A DNA stretch of 56,259 nucleotides, taken from Pleurotus djamor. Its lineage: Eukaryota; Basidiomycota; Agaricomycetes; Agaricales; Pleurotaceae. The notes beneath the pieces were generated by a model. The model was given only the letters and a program-made list of their open reading frames with translations, searched no databases and was not told where the DNA came from. Made by a program: the position numbers and the translations under genes. The stretch is from positions 1 to 56,259 of the forward strand of contig JAPEVF010000274.1 of the NCBI GenBank assembly GCA_029747585.1, written 5' to 3'. Shown here in pieces: positions 22,886-36,316 of this stretch. Each line of letters begins with the position of its first letter. Position 1 is the stretch's first letter.

Positions 22886-24857
22886 TCACTTTAATTCGTC
22901 TCCACTCATGACAACCTGCTGCGAGATGTGGACGACCATCCCCTTCTATAAGCAGACATAAATAATAGTCCGTGTATCATCCAGCAAGACAAACCTACCG
23001 AATGGTCGATCGTCCCATGAGGATCCCCTCCAGATACGGCGGATGTAGAGGGATCCCTCCGTAGGGCCAGCTCAACTGGAACGGTTGGGAGAGACCGCAG
23101 GGATTCGCGAGCGTTCAAAGTTGCAAGGAGAGAATTGAGGGACACTAAAGATCACTCGGATTCAATTCATTTGCAGGAACAAGTTGGGGGATACCCACGT
23201 TCTGATATGACAAAATAGATGGCCATGAAAACGAGCTCGTGAGGCCAAATAGCAAACTAGAAACAGAAAAGGTTGGGCGATGGGTAGACATAAGGATCGA
23301 CCGGGAATGCGCACGGTGATGATGCTCAAAAGGCGACATATGCTACAATCATTGAGGCTTCGTGTTCAGATGAAAGCGATAGAGACTCACGTAGTCAAGG
23401 CGCCTGGTACAAAGGGATGAGACCCGAATCTGATGGACAGAACGAAGGGACCCACCTGTGTTAATTGCGTATACCATGAGCGTGTTGATCACGGAGTCCG
23501 TACTGTATCGAGATAAACACAGGGATTAATTTGAGAAGGGCGGTGTCTGCAACTCACCGCTTAAATCCGGTGTGGGATCTAAGGAGAAGCAGGACAAGGG
23601 AAACGGCGATGGTGGAGTCGGCGACTACCCCGGAAGATTGGCCAACATACAGCGATGTCTGAAGAAAAATTAAAAACACGGCCATACGGGGCGGTGACTA
23701 TCATAGAGCGACGGACCGAGTAGATCTCATACTGGAAGAAAGTTTCAACTTTCAAACTACGGAGACTAGCAATCAATCAACAGTGAGGGGTCGAGGTGTG
23801 GGCGACTTACGTTTTCCCAGCGCAAGCTAGTTGAGTGTTTGAATGATATGAGTGGATAGCGCACACAGATGTCAAACACGGCTAAGTGAAAAGGCGCACC
23901 AATTCCGCCCGCTGGATGGAAAATCAGCGCCTCATGAGTGGAAACAGACAAGCGAAGCACATACCAGTCGTCATTAGTGTGGGCACACCCTATGCAGTAG
24001 TTTTCAATGTAAAGATTGAACATGGGGAGAGGGAAGAAGAGACTAACGATGATGATAACATAGTAAAACTTCTTTCCACTGACTACAGATCAACGAATCA
24101 GCTGAGGTATCGACTTAACTTGGAGGTCACCTACGTCGCCAGACGCGATGGGCAAATATCCTGCGTTGGTGATATCAGAACGATGGAGAGGGATGATACG
24201 CTTCGGCGTTTTTACCCTCGAACGATGAAATCACTAAAACACTGGCGGAGATTTCAGACGAAGACCATGATAGCAAAGGATGGCGCACCAACCGTCACAA
24301 AAACCATTGCCTTTGTTCCTATCGTAAGCACCAACATGACGACACTATGGGGAGGCACGCACCGTGACGCTCCTACAAAAGACATAAGGACTGGGTAGGA
24401 GGAAGGTACCGACAGAACATACCATGTTGGATACAACAAAGCAACGGGGTTGACATAATTGGAGATGGTATAGTGGTATAAGATGTGGATTATCACAGCC
24501 AGATGGAATGAGTTCAAGAGCCTGGTTTCCGCGTTAGATAGCGGCATGCTAAAACTGATTTTGAGGATACCAAAGGAGGACAATCTAGAGTAACGTTGGC
24601 TCAGTTCATCAATCATGGGACGAGTTGTTGTTGTGTAGTGACTAACAAGACCTTTAAGCTTCTTTGAGTCGCGACTCCCGTTCTTGAAATAGATAAATGT
24701 TTGAAGGCTGGTTATACCAAACAAACTGGAAAGCCAAGAAGGATTGAGGAACGCGAAGGATGTCGAAGGACGAGGGGACATACATGGCTGAGAAATTGTC
24801 GGCGAGGAAGAGGGCACCAAGTTTAGCGTCGATTGAAGGAATGTGGATTGCAGCCAT
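22886..24857 (-). CDS. DUF6534 seven-pass membrane protein (paralog C)
   Basis: Starts MAAIHIPSIDAKLGALFLAD and ends at 22886. Segments are LFGITSLQTFIYFKNGS, SFHLAVIIHILYHYTISNY, CFSDFIVRG, IFAHRVWRLSGKK, SLYVGQSSGVVADSTIAVSL, NTLMVYAINTG, then FAIWPHELVFMAIYFV before the shared SLNSLLATLNARESLR. The splice order matches paralogs A and B, but the exon before SLYVGQ is longer. A continuous frame can be threaded through all exons. Introns carrying GTTAGT donors occur twice. It is a predicted membrane protein of unknown function. Confidence 0.78.
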
Positions 24858-26173
24858 TGTTCAGACAGCTAGACCGTAGCCCACAGTAGAGAAATGCCCT
24901 ATTTGAAGCACAAATTAGTACCTATCAGAATCTGCTCGGCCTCGGCGAACCTGATGCACTAGCATACGGAGTATAGCAAGAATGTGGGCGTGAGTGCCAT
25001 GGTTGATGAACAGTGGGTGATATGATGATCAAAAGGTTACGGATAAGAACAGGACGAGGCATCAGACGTTTCCTCTCAAAATTTGAGCGTTGTGGGCGTT
25101 TGATATCTCTGAATCTGGGCTTGTTCTTCCCGTGGTAGGAACGCGCTGGCGGAGAAGGCGATATGCTAGCGTTGAACGGATCAAGCGAAATCGATGGAGA
25201 CTTAAGCAGTTGAAGATTTTGGCTGAATCGAGGTACACGGTGTATCTACAAACGACGATTCTGGGACGGCGATCAGCTTCACAAACTTCGCTGTCTTGGA
25301 GGACTTATAAAGCTACACACCTGGATCACGCTTGGTGGAGATAAGCTGACAGCGACCCGAGAGCAAATCACAGAGAACTCTCAAGCACAGAAAGGAAATT
25401 ATCACGGAAGACCCGAGGGACGACTTTGGCACTCAAGTACTCAAGCTCAAGCACAAGCAACAAGATGAGGCGCCGAAAAAGCACTTGTACTTAAAGGGGA
25501 ATAAATTCCCAGGATATTTGAGTCTTCGCAAGGTCATCGATCATCACCGGTACCGTTCATCCTCGCGAGACGTTCAATACGAATCAAATTCGAATACTGA
25601 TATAGTCCAGCAATTGAAACTTCAAGATCCCCAGCTACCATAGTGTTGAACCCGCCAGATCATCCTTGCAATCCGTGTTCGAGAGACTCTAGACCATGGG
25701 TCTACTCCAAAGTTCAAGCGAGCTTCAAGTTGTTGAGCGACACGCGATGCTAACATTGGTGAAATTGACAATACCATCTACCACTCGTCTGACTTACAGT
25801 GTCACGGCTAGAAACAACCATTCGAAATAATCAAATTTCGCAGTGCACGCTCGGGAAACGCTCGGACCCGGTATTATGATTCTGAAAAATCGCCGCGGCA
25901 ACTATTCTTCACTGCCTCGTTAACCTGGGCGCCGTCACTTTCGACTACTTGAGCTGCCGTAGAACTCATGCGCCCAGCAGCTCTCACAATGAGGGTTGAA
26001 AAGCAATACTCATCGACCGAGGTCAGCGCGAACAGCGGCGGTTCTTCGATGTCATGTCCCACTCTTACTACCGTTGATCTTATCATCACATCCCTCCATG
26101 ATGCTGACCCCCAATGTGTTTAAAAGCAAAGTCAAACCCGTTATGTCTGACTGTCACTCGATAGCCACATAAC
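24858..26173. other. Long divergent intergenic region (1.3 kb)
   Basis: It lies between the starts of DUF6534 paralogs C and D. I see no domain, tRNA or repeat; it presumably contains both promoters. Confidence 0.5.
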
Positions 26174-28200
26174 ATGGCAAATCCTATCCTCTCTTCTATC
26201 GACGCTAACCTTGGCTCGATATCACTCGGTACTTTCGCTGCTGCTGTGTAGGTCACGCGCAACCAATCTCTCTTCCGCGTCACTCTAATGCCTCATGTCC
26301 TACAGGCTCTACGGGATTACAAGCTTACAGACATTCAACTACTTCAAGTACAAAAATCGGGATCGGTGTCAATTCAAGTCGCTCGTCAGTCACCGATTTT
26401 AGACCTTCCAAATTATACATTTATCTCACATCTGTCTGTTCGTCCAGATATTCTTCCTTTGGTACGTCGTCACCGTCCTCCCGCCCTGCCCCCACTAATC
26501 GGTATTGAAGGATCGTTGACAGCATCCACATAGCCTTCATCGTCCACATCCAGTACTATTTTCTAGTGACTAACTATGCGAAACCCGAGAAATTACTGGT
26601 TCCTCTTTGGTAACAGAATTGTACAATACCTGGCCGCCGAAACTCAACCTCGCGTGGAACAGGTCCATCGGAGTGAGTCCATTACCTGTGTACTAAGCTT
26701 TTCGTGAGTCCACTTGTCCGTCCTGCGAACCATTGAGGAGACTGACCCATACGATAGACAAACTATGTTTATGGATCATCNAAAAAAGTCGATGCCAGTG
26801 GTCACCGTGAGGCTTTCATCCTCTTGGATACCGGGTTTAGCAAGCTGAAATCATCCCTAGACTATCAGCGACTCCCTCGTTCGAGCGTGCGTGCGTTTCT
26901 GTTGTTGAGAGTAACATGTGATGCCAATGGATTTAATGCTTGCATAGTGTCTTCGCCCACCGTATTTGGCTCGGTAAGCCCTCATTTCACCTCGTTCCTT
27001 CCCCGTGTGCTCACCCACTTGACCTTTAGTGAGCAAGAAACAATTACGTTATCCAGTCATCGTTGTCAGTCCAGGCTTACTTCACGAAAGGCTCTCTTCA
27101 GCGCTGATTCGACGTCTATTCCCATTCTTCAGCTGCTTTTCACCTTGACATCAATGGGTATGCAGAAGGAAGACGCTCCATTACCACTCTCTTACTGATC
27201 AATCACTTTTAGGCGGAAGTTTGGGTAAGCACTCGTTCTCTATCCCATGACATCGCTTCCTCAGCCGCCGTCAATAGCTTGTGCTGTAAAATTGTAGGCC
27301 CAATCAGACTTTCTTGCTGAAGACAGAAGCGTCTGATCTTCTCTCCCAGGTACCGGATGGAATCGTTGTCTCAGCTATATCTTTTCGCGGTTGGCTCCTT
27401 CTGGCATGGTCTTCGGATTCCCTGCAACTAACAGACCAGTAGGACTCTTTCTTCGTTGGAATGGGCTCAGGTGCCATTGCAGACTTCGTCATCGCCTGTT
27501 CCATGGTGTATTTGTTGGTCAAATCCCACACTGGCTTCAAAAAGTGCGTTGTCTCCTTACTGATACCCGTTCTGCCTGAATCAATCTTCATAGCACTGAT
27601 GTCCTGGTCAATACATTGATGATCTACGCCATCAACACAGGTACTTGCCGTTTTCACACCCACGATGTGTAGATCCTCTCTCATACCAAGTCATATTAGG
27701 TCTCTTCACCACGTAAGATCGTTGACTCACTCGTTGTGGCCTTGTTCACGCCCTTCACTCTAGGGTGTGTCGCCTCATCGAATTGATAATTGTGAGTCCT
27801 CTTCTCGACTCTGAACCTTTGTCCAACCGCTCCTTTTCACGCAGTTTGCCGTGTGGATGGACAAGTTTGCCTTCTTTGGGATCTACTACGTTCTCCCCGA
27901 GTGTAGGTTTCCTTTCTCAACCCTCCTTCCAGCCAGACTCAGTCCGTCGGAACAGTGTCCCTCAATGCGCTCTTGGCGACGTTGAACGCTCGCGAGTCGC
28001 TTCGTGAACGTACATTTGGGGTCACGTCGATTCCCCTCGAGCTAACAATTGGCGGAAGCCCAGCTTCATCTGTCCCTCAGACAGGCCATGCTAACAACCA
28101 ATCAGTAAGAGGCCCACCTATCTTGCATGCATCGTCCGAAGCTGACTACGCATAGCTCACTATCCATATTGACAAAGTGGTGACGGCCAGTGATCGTTGA
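26174..28200 (+). CDS. DUF6534 seven-pass membrane protein (paralog D)
   Basis: Starts MANPILSSIDANLGSISLG and stops at 28200. Segments are LYGITSLQTFNYFKYKN, IVDSIHIAFIVHIQYYF, TISDSLVRA, VFAHRIWL, FFVGMGSGAIADFVIACSM, NTLMIYAINTG and SLNALLATLNARESLR. An N beside a run of six A at 26781 blurs the small exon before TISDSLVR, so the frame there cannot be confirmed. After SHTGFK this copy uses a normal GT donor, unlike paralogs A and B. It is probably functional, provided the N is only a length error. Confidence 0.75.
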
Positions 28201-28439
28201 TTTGCTAGATATGTTCCCGCTCGAGAATGCGAGCAAGTGTAGTCTACACTACGTTTACTGCAATCTTCTAGAATCGTTATAGTATTTCCCATCGGACGAC
28301 GGATATCGCCACGGCACGCGTGACAGAACGAAGTATCCGAGAGTGTATTACGAGGGAGACTACTGGTAAGATAAGGTACGAAAATGACGCCAACAAGAGT
28401 CTATATAATATTATCACAGCGATGTCTATATCTATCCAG

Positions 28440-29997
28440 TCATAGTGCGATGATCAAGGATGCGAATAAGAAGGCCCACAGGTACCACGGATGGCGAGCA
28501 GTTCCAAGGGGGTTTGTACAACCATTCGTTCGTCCTTCGGAAAGCCCGCCAGTTGTTATTGAACCGGCGATGGTGGTAGCATCTGCATTACGTTCCGAGG
28601 ATGGCACTCGGAAGCCTACCGCTGTGGGCGTAGGTGCAACACCGCCAGTGGTGTACGCTCTGACGTGGTTGATCTCAAAGTACGCATCATTGTAGCGAGC
28701 GCCGGGGCCAACAACATTGTCATTATACTGCATGAGGACGGTACGGAGTGAGTATGGTATTTGTACGAGAGAACGCAAGGAGGAAACATACGCAAAGGCC
28801 GGTCGGTCCTTGGGTACCACACATAGGTGTGTATTGTTCAGGCAATCCAGCCCTAAGGACAGGGTAAGAAGCTTTGTGAAGTCAGGNAAAAAATTGGACA
28901 TACCATATACCGCACAGCGTAATGTCGATGACCAACTGCTGAGGGCTAAAGAACTGCGAGATGTTGCATGTGGTGGACGGGTAGCTTGCTGAGGGCGGCC
29001 CCCACTGCGAAACGTCGAGAGAGGACGTGGATGTTGACTGCGCTAGCGAAGGGGGAACATCCGGCCGCTAGGCGCAAGGTATTAATGTACGAACGGCTGG
29101 AGCACGAAGCAAGGTAAACTCACACTCCAAAACCATATACTGGGTCGATCGAAGTCAGCCATGATGCTTTCACGGGAAGGGATCCACTTACTAGACACCG
29201 CTGACGTCAAACTGCGTGGCCCAGACACCACCGCCTGCGTTTGCAAAGCCCTGCGCAAAGCTGTTCGGCATGTTCTCTGAGACGACGCAGCCAGCGGGTA
29301 ACGAGCAGTCTATCTCGCGTGAGGTGCCTAGTTGATTCGGTAGTGTGGTGTGCGTGCACCCAGGAAGAGTGTGCAGAGCCATTTGGTTTGCCGTCATGAG
29401 ATTGATGCCCTCCATGATACTATTTTCGAGGGAAAATCAAGGTACACTTTGAGGGTGAAAAGGAAAGTACTCACTCAATTTCGCCTGAAAAACCAACGTC
29501 NAAAAAATTATCGTTCGAAGTCGAGTGGAGAAACCTACCAGTTTCTGGCCAGTGTCCAGTCCCCTTCGTCCAAAACGCCGGCCAAACAGAGCAGCCGAAT
29601 GGTAGATGAACCGCATCAAAGACCCAGAGGCTTCCAACGGCGTAGGCTTCCTGGGTAGTGATTCTCAGCGCAGCACGCTTCTCGTTGAACGGCACATTAT
29701 TCGTGTTGTCGACCTTGAGGACAGCTCGCTGAGCGCCATTGACGTATACCAGCCCTTGTTTGAATGCATCGTCCCTGTTCAGCCACCAAACGTCCCCTAC
29801 AACAACACTTCTTAGTTAGTCTCCATGAACATATGATGTACTAATCCCCAATACTCACCCAACGTCAAGTTGTCCCATGAACCATAGAAGTCCCACCCAT
29901 CAAAGAAAGTAGAGCCCGAGTAGTCTCTGACTATATCGTAGGCCCGAACGGAATTGATCCCAGTGATCCCTGCACAAAACCAAACGATTGTGCGCAT
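28440..29997 (-). CDS. Glycoside hydrolase family 16 endo-beta-1,3(4)-glucanase, probably GPI-anchored
   Basis: About seven exons start at 29997 with a signal peptide (MRTIVWFCAGITGINSVRA). YDIVRDYSGSTFFDGWDFYG and WPAFWTKGTGHWPETGEID follow. The catalytic motif is EIDIMEG, the ExDxxE form with nucleophile and acid/base glutamates of GH16. Next come MTANQMALHTLPGC, NSFAQGFANAGGGVWATQF, YIWFWS and VVGPGARYNDAYFEINHVRAY. The C-terminus is Ser/Thr-rich and ends in a hydrophobic tail (WYLWAFLFASLIIAL), as expected for a GPI signal. It would cut mixed or beta-1,3-linked glucans at the cell wall or outside the cell. N bases at 28887 and 29501 fall in introns. Confidence 0.88.
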
Positions 29998-31591
29998 GTC
30001 AAGTTTGCCAAATTGCGGGAGAGGTGGGTTGGGAGGTTGGGAAACTGCGGACTAGCAGGGTTTTAGAGCCTTCTACCGGTTTACTCTCCACCCATCCTCT
30101 AAGAATGGTGCTGGAGCTTGGACACGAGGTAGCATAGCTTCAAGTCGGACAGGCATCGGTCATGGGCTGGTGGTGTCAAGAATAAGTGATACTGATAGGC
30201 GCGCAGGCTCTTCGGCCACCTTACTCTACATAGGGGCGAAGGGGTAAGTGATCGGTGCGAAGCTAGACATCTCGATGCTATCTGAAAGGTTTACTTATAC
30301 TGACTATATGGGTATCTACTTCTCTCACGGAGCAACCGGTTCCAAGCAAACTACGCCCTTGCGCGACCCAGTTCAACATCTAGCTGTCAGACTAGGGATC
30401 GCCTTTGGCGATTAAAAATACCTTGCTTGCCCTGCACATGTAGCCTTGTTGTTTTGGTCGCTCATAATCGATGTTACATTTTACGTTCATCAATCTATCC
30501 TCGCGCGCAAGTACATGTTCTAGAGTACGGCCTATGTACATACGACACGCAGGTTGTGAGAATGCCGTCTGAAGAAACTTTGATTTGCGAGGCCGTGAAT
30601 CCTATGTTGAAGGACCTCAATGTCGCCACGGATGAGAATAAACCACTTAGTGCTGGACGCGTCATGCTGAGAGGGAGAGCCAATCCACATGCAACCTATG
30701 AAAACAATGGGTGCATGAAGTATTGGATGATTAGATGATGTACAAAGCTTGTCTGCGGACTTTGATACAATACTGATCATGATATGTACGCCAGAGCTTA
30801 ACATGTGACATCGCGACAGCCATAGTTCGAACATTGGGTTTGAGTTGCCATCTGGACCGGCTGGAATCATTCCCCCCGCNNAAGAATGAGACTGGCCTTC
30901 AATAAATGTGAGAGAGTGATCTGTCTTGAGAAGGGAATCTTGCGAGGCTTACACGACCAATTGTGCTGGTTTGAGGGGGAGAAGGCGGGGAGGGAGTTAG
31001 AATGAGGGACCCATAGTTTGTCGTTACCTAAATTGGGAGGGGCGATGCGGTCACTGACCTCGAAACTGTTGGCGAGATTCAGAAGTTCGGTAAGAAGGAT
31101 GTGCTCCACCCGCCTGCTTCTCCGAATTAGACCAGCATTCGAGGCGTTAAGGGAATAAACTGGTTGTGGTCGCGTTTGAAGGTTTCAAGATGGCTAGGAA
31201 TAACGTCAGTGATTTGCGATAAAAACTTCGTATAGCTTCAGAGGACTGACCTTCGTTCGTCTGGAACAACTGGTTGAAGCTGCCATTTGGGAGAACACGG
31301 AAGGGATTGTGCTGTGAGAGATATGAAATGGGGGTGAGGTGTTCAGGAGGGGTCCCTAGGGTCATATCTGGAAGATTTTTGGTCGTCGCCCTTGAACTAC
31401 TTGTCGCTGTCCTTCTGAAATGTCGAATGGGCGCTCAATAGATTTCAACATGCCCCGTCGGGTGCTGGGGCGCAAGGAGGTCATAGTGCCATAGAAATTT
31501 TTCGTGTCGAGAATTTATTAAGTAGAAGAGGTCCCATGTACTTAAGATGGCGTTCTGTTCGATGTTGAGAGAGATTCAACGGTCGAGTGAG
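29998..31591. other. Intergenic stretch with an unresolved possible minus-strand gene
   Basis: On the minus strand 31365-30870 has open pieces, including MTLGTPPEHLTPISYLSQHN and VEHILLTELLNLANSFE. Plausible GT-AG boundaries lie between them, but I could not thread a convincing frame or recognise a domain. Two N bases (30880-30881) interrupt it. The rest shows nothing I recognise. Confidence 0.3.
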
Positions 31592-33423
31592 CTACGTCGT
31601 TTGAAACGTCGAACGCAATTCGGTATTTGTGAGAAAGTACAGGGTACTGTGAGAATAAAGAGCGGTGTTTCCAACTTCGCAAGCGCTTGCCCTATTTAGG
31701 AAGGAATCGACATGGTGGGACCTTGCAAGCAAGGTNAAAAAACATCGTCGGACATTGATCGTATAAGGGAAGGGCCCACCAGGGTCCGAGCCGCTAATAC
31801 TTACATCCGAAGTTGTGGCCTGGGTGATGTGAATCGTGCTAAAAACCGTTATGGTCGTGTTCCTATTCAGCTTCATGATGGGAGGGTCGCGTAAATTGAG
31901 CATAAGTCTCGAAATCATTGTGGCCGCAAGCCTATAGGCATACAACGGTCAGTCCACACACTCTGATCTTTTGACCAGCGACAAGTTACATGTTGATGGA
32001 ATCAGTCAACATAGTCTTCATGGTTGCCTGAGGGATGTTAGTATATAGAGTAAGGGATAGAGGACAGTAGACACACAGGAGCAAGCTGAAAGCAAGCACA
32101 TCAGGGTTTCTTCACTGATACTGTACTGTGAAGGTACATACTAGGAGCATCAATATGTTTGAGAGGTTGGCGATTGAGATAACGCTAAGATCGACTAGGT
32201 ATCAGTGCTGAAGTGGTTGTCCTCTAAGAACTCATACCCGAAGTAAATAGCACCTATATCAGAAGAGTTTGTATGTTTAATGGCGCGATATACGACCTGA
32301 CAAGGTAGCTCACCATCACGCATCATGCCCGACCATAGACTGACACTAGTACTTGGGCAGTCCCGGAGAAGGATTAGTGTTTTCCTGAGAGTGAGAGAGA
32401 ACACTGCAATGTCTAGTATGAGTAATCCAACCCATATTCCCGCAAATTCTAGTTAGACGAAGATGAGCAACCTGAGACAGAGCATGTCTTGAGGTACTCA
32501 CGAACGCCTCTGTGCAAGACATTCAGGGGTTTGTGATGCGAAGTATAATTCGTCACTCACTCGGACGGGCTGAGCACATTGATGCACAGGTTTTCTGGAG
32601 CTCTAAACTCATTTGATGAGGATCGGATAACCTGAACCCAAAGGACCTAGACAACGTCCATAAGCTTAAGCGGTGTTGGTTATAATTGGAAAGGGACATA
32701 CGATTCCGTTGATAAGCATACCAAGGAGAAGCAGAGTGAGGAAGAGGACGATACGTCGGTTGTGCATATACAGCGCGGACGTTCGAACCACGAGTATCAC
32801 TAATACAAGTTAGAATGACCAACAACGCCCAGACCCAAACGATGGGGGATGACTGTACTTGAAATAACCGAGTGTGAGACGGCAAGACGGATAACAGCGA
32901 ATATGTTGTGGTAAACATGACAGCTAAGGACGGAGTCAAGTTATTTCTGGCTTGAGGATGCATTAGATTAAATTTACGCCTGTCCAGTGAGACGCCACTG
33001 AGTTTTCTACAAGGAAGAGTGAAAGAAAAATGAACCATACATTTCCGTGGAGAAGGAATTCCGGCTTCATCAAGATAACGAGTGTAGGAACACCACCGAG
33101 AAGGGGGCCATAGCGATTGAAGAAAAATAGGATTGCGGCGAAAGTAAGTTTGGGCCGTTTCCAGAAACGCTCGAGCTCAAGATCGAATGTCAAGATGTAG
33201 TCGTAGTACAGTATCACTGAAAACCGAGTCCGCAGTTAGCACATTCAATATTCATATACATAGTGCAATATGCTACGCACCCAGTGACAAGACTTCGACT
33301 TTATTCTGGATAGTCCTATGATGCTGATGGGTTAGTAATGAGGGCAGGATTGCGTCCTGCAGGTCAAGTCGACCTGTTGTGAACCTACAGTTGTAATCCT
33401 GCGTCATTCAGAGAAATGTTCAT
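31592..33423 (-). CDS. DUF6533 seven-pass membrane protein (paralog H)
   Basis: Starts MNISLNDAGLQLTIQNKVEV. The DUF6533 core follows: ILYYDYILTFDLELERFW, KRPKLTFAAILFFFNRYGP and LLGGVPTLVILMKPEF. Later exons give FAVIRLAVSHSVIS, ILVVRTSALYMHNRRIVLFL, SLWSGMMRDG and, near the C-terminus, YRLAATMISRLMLNLRDP. About seven helices are expected. The family is common in Agaricomycetes and has no assigned function. The 3' end is uncertain because an N beside a homopolymer (31736) lies in the last exon; the stop could be anywhere from 31592 to about 31740. Confidence 0.75.
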
Positions 33424-34620
33424 CTATAAACGCGGCTGGGGTGAGTCACAGAGCGCTCTGCTGGGTATAAAGTATTCCAACATATGTACCTCGAGCCTGT
33501 TTCATGGGTATCAAGCATCAACTATGTGGTCAGCGCGACACCTGGTAGTTTTTCATCAGCAACGGATGATCATGATTTGAGGATGGAGACTGCGATGGAA
33601 AAGGTGTGTTTGTAATACGACTTGGTCACCTCCGACTGACCGGGCTGTGATGTCTTCGGAGTGTGTGGGTGTGTGGGTGTGGGTGCATGCATGACCTAAG
33701 TAACAGTGCGAGAGACGATACGCAGCGGCGAAATCAATGGAAATGGGATCGAACGCGTGTCGATGTTGGTCAGTAGGAGTCTATATCGGATTGTTGAACT
33801 CGTGTCGGCGGCGGACGGTTAGTACTTCAGCTTCAGTACTCAATCTCGGAAATGAGACCCGTGTCAAAGCCAGCCAGTCAGTCAGAGTCAGAGTCAGCGG
33901 CAAAGACGAGCAGGAGAACCGAGCGAAAGGGAAAGAAGCGGAGGTCTTGGAAAATGGAAAGTGGGAGAACTCGGAGTCGGGTTGCCTTTGTAGAGAGAAC
34001 ATGGCACTTTATACTCGAGAATCTTGTATGGAGGTGGTGGCTTGGGTAGTACAAGAGGAATGAGGGATGAAAATAAGAAAAAGAGAGAAGGGCAGAAGAA
34101 TATTGTAAGAATCGCGTCGAGAATGACATGTTTTCCCAAGAAACGAAGGGTTTCATTTACAAGCTTGGTGAGGAGCAATGAAGCGATGAACCTGCGTGTG
34201 AAGCACTTGGATAGATGAGGGACTGTCGAAACCCGTGACGGTGTTGGGAGGAAATGGATAACATGTGATTTAGGGGGGAATTGGAAGATCAGGTAAACAA
34301 ACCACCAACAAACCACGACGGAGACCACAGCTGGACCTGTTGAGTACCGCTAGGAATACCCTCCATGCGGGCAAAATTAAGGTAGCCACTGGTGCGCACA
34401 GGTCGCTTGGCGCTCAAGAATTCTCAGCGGCATGCGCTCCCGACCTGGTCCAATGCGCGGGATTTCTGACATTGAGCCCTAGAGAATAAGGGACAACGGG
34501 GAGAAAGGATGTAACCATGATCTCCCACGCCCCAGTGTATTTGCTTCGAATGGATGAGTAGATAACGAAGCTATGATTATACGTCTTTGAGGCCCAGCTC
34601 AATATCTTGAAAGGCTGCAG
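33424..34620. other. Intergenic region with simple-sequence tracts
   Basis: It contains a GT-rich microsatellite (about 33657-33692) and a purine-rich tract (about 33870-34110). The tract creates long but compositionally biased open frames on both strands, which I do not accept as genes. Confidence 0.5.
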
Positions 34621-36316
34621 TCAGACAATGGTAGGAGGATACTCCGCGTTGAAGGGCTGACCAGATACCTTGGGGGAGTCAGGACTAAGGCTGATATCCG
34701 TCGTCGTCGCCGCTGCGAACTGAATTGGCCCGCTAAGCACCAGTACGGTTGTGCTCCCTTTTAGCTTCATGATGGAAGTGTCGCGTAAATTTAGCATGAG
34801 TCGTGAAATCATGGTGGCCGCAAGTCTACAAGCATGCAACCGTTAGACCACAGTCCTGTGTTTCGAAAAGTGAGGATTTACATATTGATGGAATCCGCCA
34901 ACAATGTCTTCAGAGCAGGCTGAGAGATGTTGGGGCGCATGAGGGTTGTGAGCAAGCAACACCTTCAGTACGAGGTAGGAACGCACAGGAGCGAGCTAGA
35001 GCAAAGAAGATATCAAATTGAGCTTTTCATTTGGACCGGAAAGGTACGTACAAGGAGCATCAGTATGTTGGTGAGGTTCGTGATAGAGAGGACACTAAGA
35101 ATAGCTAGCCATCAGAACGGGAGCGATTTTATTTCAAGGAGACGACCTAGACCCGAAGTAAACAGCACCTATATCAGATAAACATAAACTCGTCTGTTCG
35201 ATGAGACTATGCACCATTTGTCAAGGTAACTCACCATCACGCATCATGCCCGACCATAAACTGCCGCTACTTGGGCACTCGCGGAGAAGGGCAAGTGTTT
35301 TCCTAAGAGTGAGGGAGAACACTGCCATGTCGAGTATTAGCAGCCCAACCCACATCCCTGCGAATTCTGTCCCGGAGAAGGTGAACCAAACGAGACGAAA
35401 ATTAGCTCCCATTACTCACGAACACCCCTGCGCAAGATATTGAGGATGAGTACCATAAGAACAGTCGGTCACTTACTGCAATTGGTTGAGCACATTGATG
35501 CACAGTTTTTCTTGTGTCCCGGGTTCATTTGATGGGGACATCATAATCTGACCCCAAAGTGTCTGAAGGATATGTATGGGTTAGGGAGTTGCCGTCCAAA
35601 CAAGGGCGAAACGAAATTAGAAATCATACAAATCCATTGACAACCATGCCAATGAGAAGCAAGGAGAGGAAACAGACTACGCGGCGTTTGTTCAAGTACA
35701 GCGCGGACGTTCGAACCACGAGCACGACTAATAGACGTTGGAATGAGCGATGACCCTCGATGATGTCCCGAACTTTTACTACTACCGCACCTGCGATGAC
35801 CGAATGGGAAACTGCAAGACGGATAGCGGCGAACTCATTATGGAAAATATGACAACTAAGGGCAAAATTGAGTCATATTTCGTTGAGGATGTTGAGCTGG
35901 ATTCACGTCTAGTAGCCGACAAAATAACTTAGATGTTGACCCAGAGGAGGATGAACGTACTTTGGGATGGTAAAGAAACTCCGGTCGTACCAAGATAGCA
36001 AGCGTCGGGATATAAGCGAGAAGAAGTCCGTAACGGTTCAAGAAAAACAAGAGTGTAACGAGAGAGAGCTTGGGCCGTTTCCAGAAACGCTCGACGTCGA
36101 GGCCGAAAGTCAATAAGAAGTCGTGGTAGAATATCACTACAAGTCGGGTCCGCGGTTAGGGCGTCCGAGTGGCGAGCATTATACACCACCTACCTAGTGA
36201 ACAGACTTCCACATTGTTTTGAATTGTCCTATGACCATGATGAACTGTTATTGGGATGAGGACGGGAGGCCAACCTACATCTGTGGAATGATCAATTCTG
36301 CACCGCTCGGAGACAT
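34621..36316 (-). CDS. DUF6533 seven-pass membrane protein (paralog I)
   Basis: Starts MSPSGAELIIPQ, then TIQNNVEVCSLVIFYHDFLL, TFGLDVERFWKRPKLSL, LLFFLNRYGLLLAYIPTLAI, FAAIRLAVSHSVIA, VLVVRTSALYLNKRRVVCFL, MAVFSLTLRKTLALLRECPS, SLWSGMMRDG and CRLAATMISRLMLNLRDTS. It is closely related to the copy at 31592-33423 and in the same orientation, so the pair is a tandem duplication. The stop is placed at 34621, but a further short exon cannot be excluded. Predicted membrane protein of unknown function. Confidence 0.77.

Noticed and set aside
33737..34328. Long open frames on both strands (up to 144 codons)
   Set aside because: They arise from a purine-rich tract (plus) and its pyrimidine-rich complement; strongly biased composition and no domain.
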